DNA of 6,047 nucleotides from NCBI GenBank assembly GCA_946618395.1, contig CAMOLD010000085.1:1-6047 (forward strand), given 5' to 3'. The notes beneath the pieces were generated by a model. The model did no database searches, was not told the origin of the DNA, and saw only the letters and a program-made list of their open reading frames with translations. Numbering within the stretch: the stretch's first letter is position 1; each line of letters begins with the position of its first letter. The DNA is from an uncultured Clostridia bacterium. Lineage in GTDB: Bacteria; Bacillota; Clostridia; Oscillospirales; CAG-272. This document shows, piece after piece, positions 5,031 through 6,047 of this stretch. Position numbers and translations under genes: made by a program.

Positions 5031-6047
5031 GTTTCTGTTCCTTTTTTCCAGTATGTTGTATATGCGGAAAATGCCGATGGAACGGCATAGTTTTGGCGCA
5101 AATCCTCATCACGGACCAATAAAAAGCCGGATTCGGGATGATACCCGTCAAATTCGGGGGCAATTTTCACCGCGTAGGCAATCATGTGCCATTCGATGTG
5201 CGTAAAAATGTGTTTGGCGTCTTCCAAACGGGTCAAAAGCAAAGGCTCAAACCCCATTTGGCGGATTTTTTCGGGCAGTTCCTCCGGCAAAAGGTGACCC
5301 GGCAGGTTGGGGTATTCGTAAAGCCCGGCGAGCAGACCTTTTTCCGGGCGCTTGTGGAGCGCGGTGCGGTCGCCGTCGCGGATGAGCAGGACTGTTTTTT
5401 CTTCAATCCTGCGCGGTTTTTTCGCCGATCGGACGGGCAGTTCGCCTGTCAAATTCTTCTTGTTTGCCATGCACCACGGTGCAAGCGGACAAGCCGCGCA
5501 TTTTGCCTCGCCGTTCGGCACGCAAACGCAGGCGCCCAGCTCAATCATGGCTTGGGTAAAAGCACCGGCGCGTTCGGGAACGACGGCACGGAGCGCGTCG
5601 CGAAACTCGTTTTTCGTCTCCTGCAAGGCAATGTCAGCGTAAGAACCGCTCACGCGGGCAAGCACGCGCAAAACGTTACCGTCCACGGCGGGGGCGCGAA
5701 TTCCAAAGGCGATGGAGGCAATGGCGCCGGCGGTGTAATCGCCGATGCCGGGAAGACTCCGGAGCGCTTTCTCGTCCGCCGGCATTTTGCCGTCGAACTG
5801 CTCCGCAATCACGCGCGCCGCCTTTTGCAGGTTCCGCGCGCGGCTGTAATAGCCCAGCCCCTCCCAAAGTTTCAGCAGCTTTTCCTCGGGGGCGGCGGCA
5901 AGGTCGCGCACTGTTGGAAAGGCGGCAAGAAACCGCTCGTAGTAGGGCTTAACGGCTTCCACGCGCGTTTGTTGGAGCATGATTTCCGAAACCCATATCC
6001 GGTAGGGGTCGGTCGTCCGCCTCCAGGGCAGGTCGCGCGCGTTGGCG
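5027..6047 (-). CDS. mutY: A/G-specific adenine DNA glycosylase MutY, 5' end outside the window
   Basis: Removes adenine mispaired with 8-oxoguanine in base excision repair. 339 residues plus stop are visible; by comparison with E. coli MutY about 16 N-terminal residues lie beyond the right edge. The first visible residues, ARDLPWRRTTDPYRIWVSE, then MLQQTRVE, carry the catalytic Glu (visible residue 21). They are followed by GLGYYSRARNL (63-73), the helix-hairpin-helix LPGIGDYTAGAI (98-109) and the catalytic Asp in AVDGNV (122). The 4Fe-4S cysteines are at 175, 183, 186 and 192 (C-X7-C-X2-C-X5-C), with an extra Cys at 173. The C-terminal NUDIX-like 8-oxoguanine recognition domain (about 217-332) shows KRPEKGLLAGLYEYP and HIFTHIEW. 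The presence of both the iron-sulfur cluster and the C-terminal domain separates it from endonuclease III. An ATG at 5980 is internal, since the conserved frame continues upstream. It overlaps the lipid kinase gene downstream. Confidence 0.96.
   Translation of the reverse strand, partial: ANARDLPWRRTTDPYRIWVSEIMLQQTRVEAVKPYYERFLAAFPTVRDLAAAPEEKLLKLWEGLGYYSRARNLQKAARVIAEQFDGKMPADEKALRSLPGIGDYTAGAIASIAFGIRAPAVDGNVLRVLARVSGSYADIALQETKNEFRDALRAVVPERAGAFTQAMIELGACVCVPNGEAKCAACPLAPWCMANKKNLTGELPVRSAKKPRRIEEKTVLLIRDGDRTALHKRPEKGLLAGLYEYPNLPGHLLPEELPEKIRQMGFEPLLLTRLEDAKHIFTHIEWHMIAYAVKIAPEFDGYHPESGFLLVRDEDLRQNYAVPSAFSAYTTYWKKGTET

Noticed and set aside
4293..5090. Plus-strand open frame of 265 codons opposite the lipid kinase
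   Set aside because: Same codon register as the lipid kinase on the minus strand, whose family motifs are all intact; a mirror effect of codon choice.

Overview
The window reads as a housekeeping-type chromosomal segment of a Clostridia-class member of the Bacillota. The evidence is the gene content: a DUF5685-type protein directly followed by a J-domain protein with a cysteine-rich tail, a multi-pass membrane protein, strong AGGAGG-like ribosome sites, AT-rich promoters and moderately GC-rich coding sequence that avoids TTA, CTA and TCA codons. Genus or family cannot be fixed from the sequence. No mobile element, CRISPR array, tRNA or rRNA is visible.

Layout. From the left edge to 1661 on the minus strand lies a membrane-anchored protein of more than 553 residues. 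It has two predicted N-terminal membrane segments, acidic linkers, a central alpha/beta-looking module and a C-terminal domain resembling ribosomal protein uL15; its stop codon lies just outside the window. A region of about 370 bp (1662-2031) separates it from a divergent operon. It carries one convincing promoter on each strand, two hairpin-forming inverted repeats, and a leader hairpin ahead of the uL15-like gene. From 2032 to 4063 on the plus strand three genes overlap head-to-tail: a DUF5685-like protein (293 aa), a J-domain/TPR/Cys-tail protein (206 aa) and a multi-pass membrane protein (177 aa). A near-perfect terminator hairpin at 4069-4103 serves this operon and, in the other direction, the converging pair of genes on the minus strand: mutY (running off the right edge) and a YegS/DgkB-type lipid kinase, which overlap by 4 bp.

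How the genes may work together. MutY (oxidised-guanine repair) and the lipid kinase (phosphatidic-acid supply) have clear family assignments but no obvious shared pathway; their overlap indicates co-translation. The plus-strand trio is the least understood part. Its tight coupling suggests a membrane-associated J-protein module whose first gene has two aspartate-rich motifs reminiscent of isoprenoid synthases; this is inference. The uL15-like membrane protein is the other notable gene, because a ribosomal-protein-like domain sits at the end of a membrane-anchored acidic protein.
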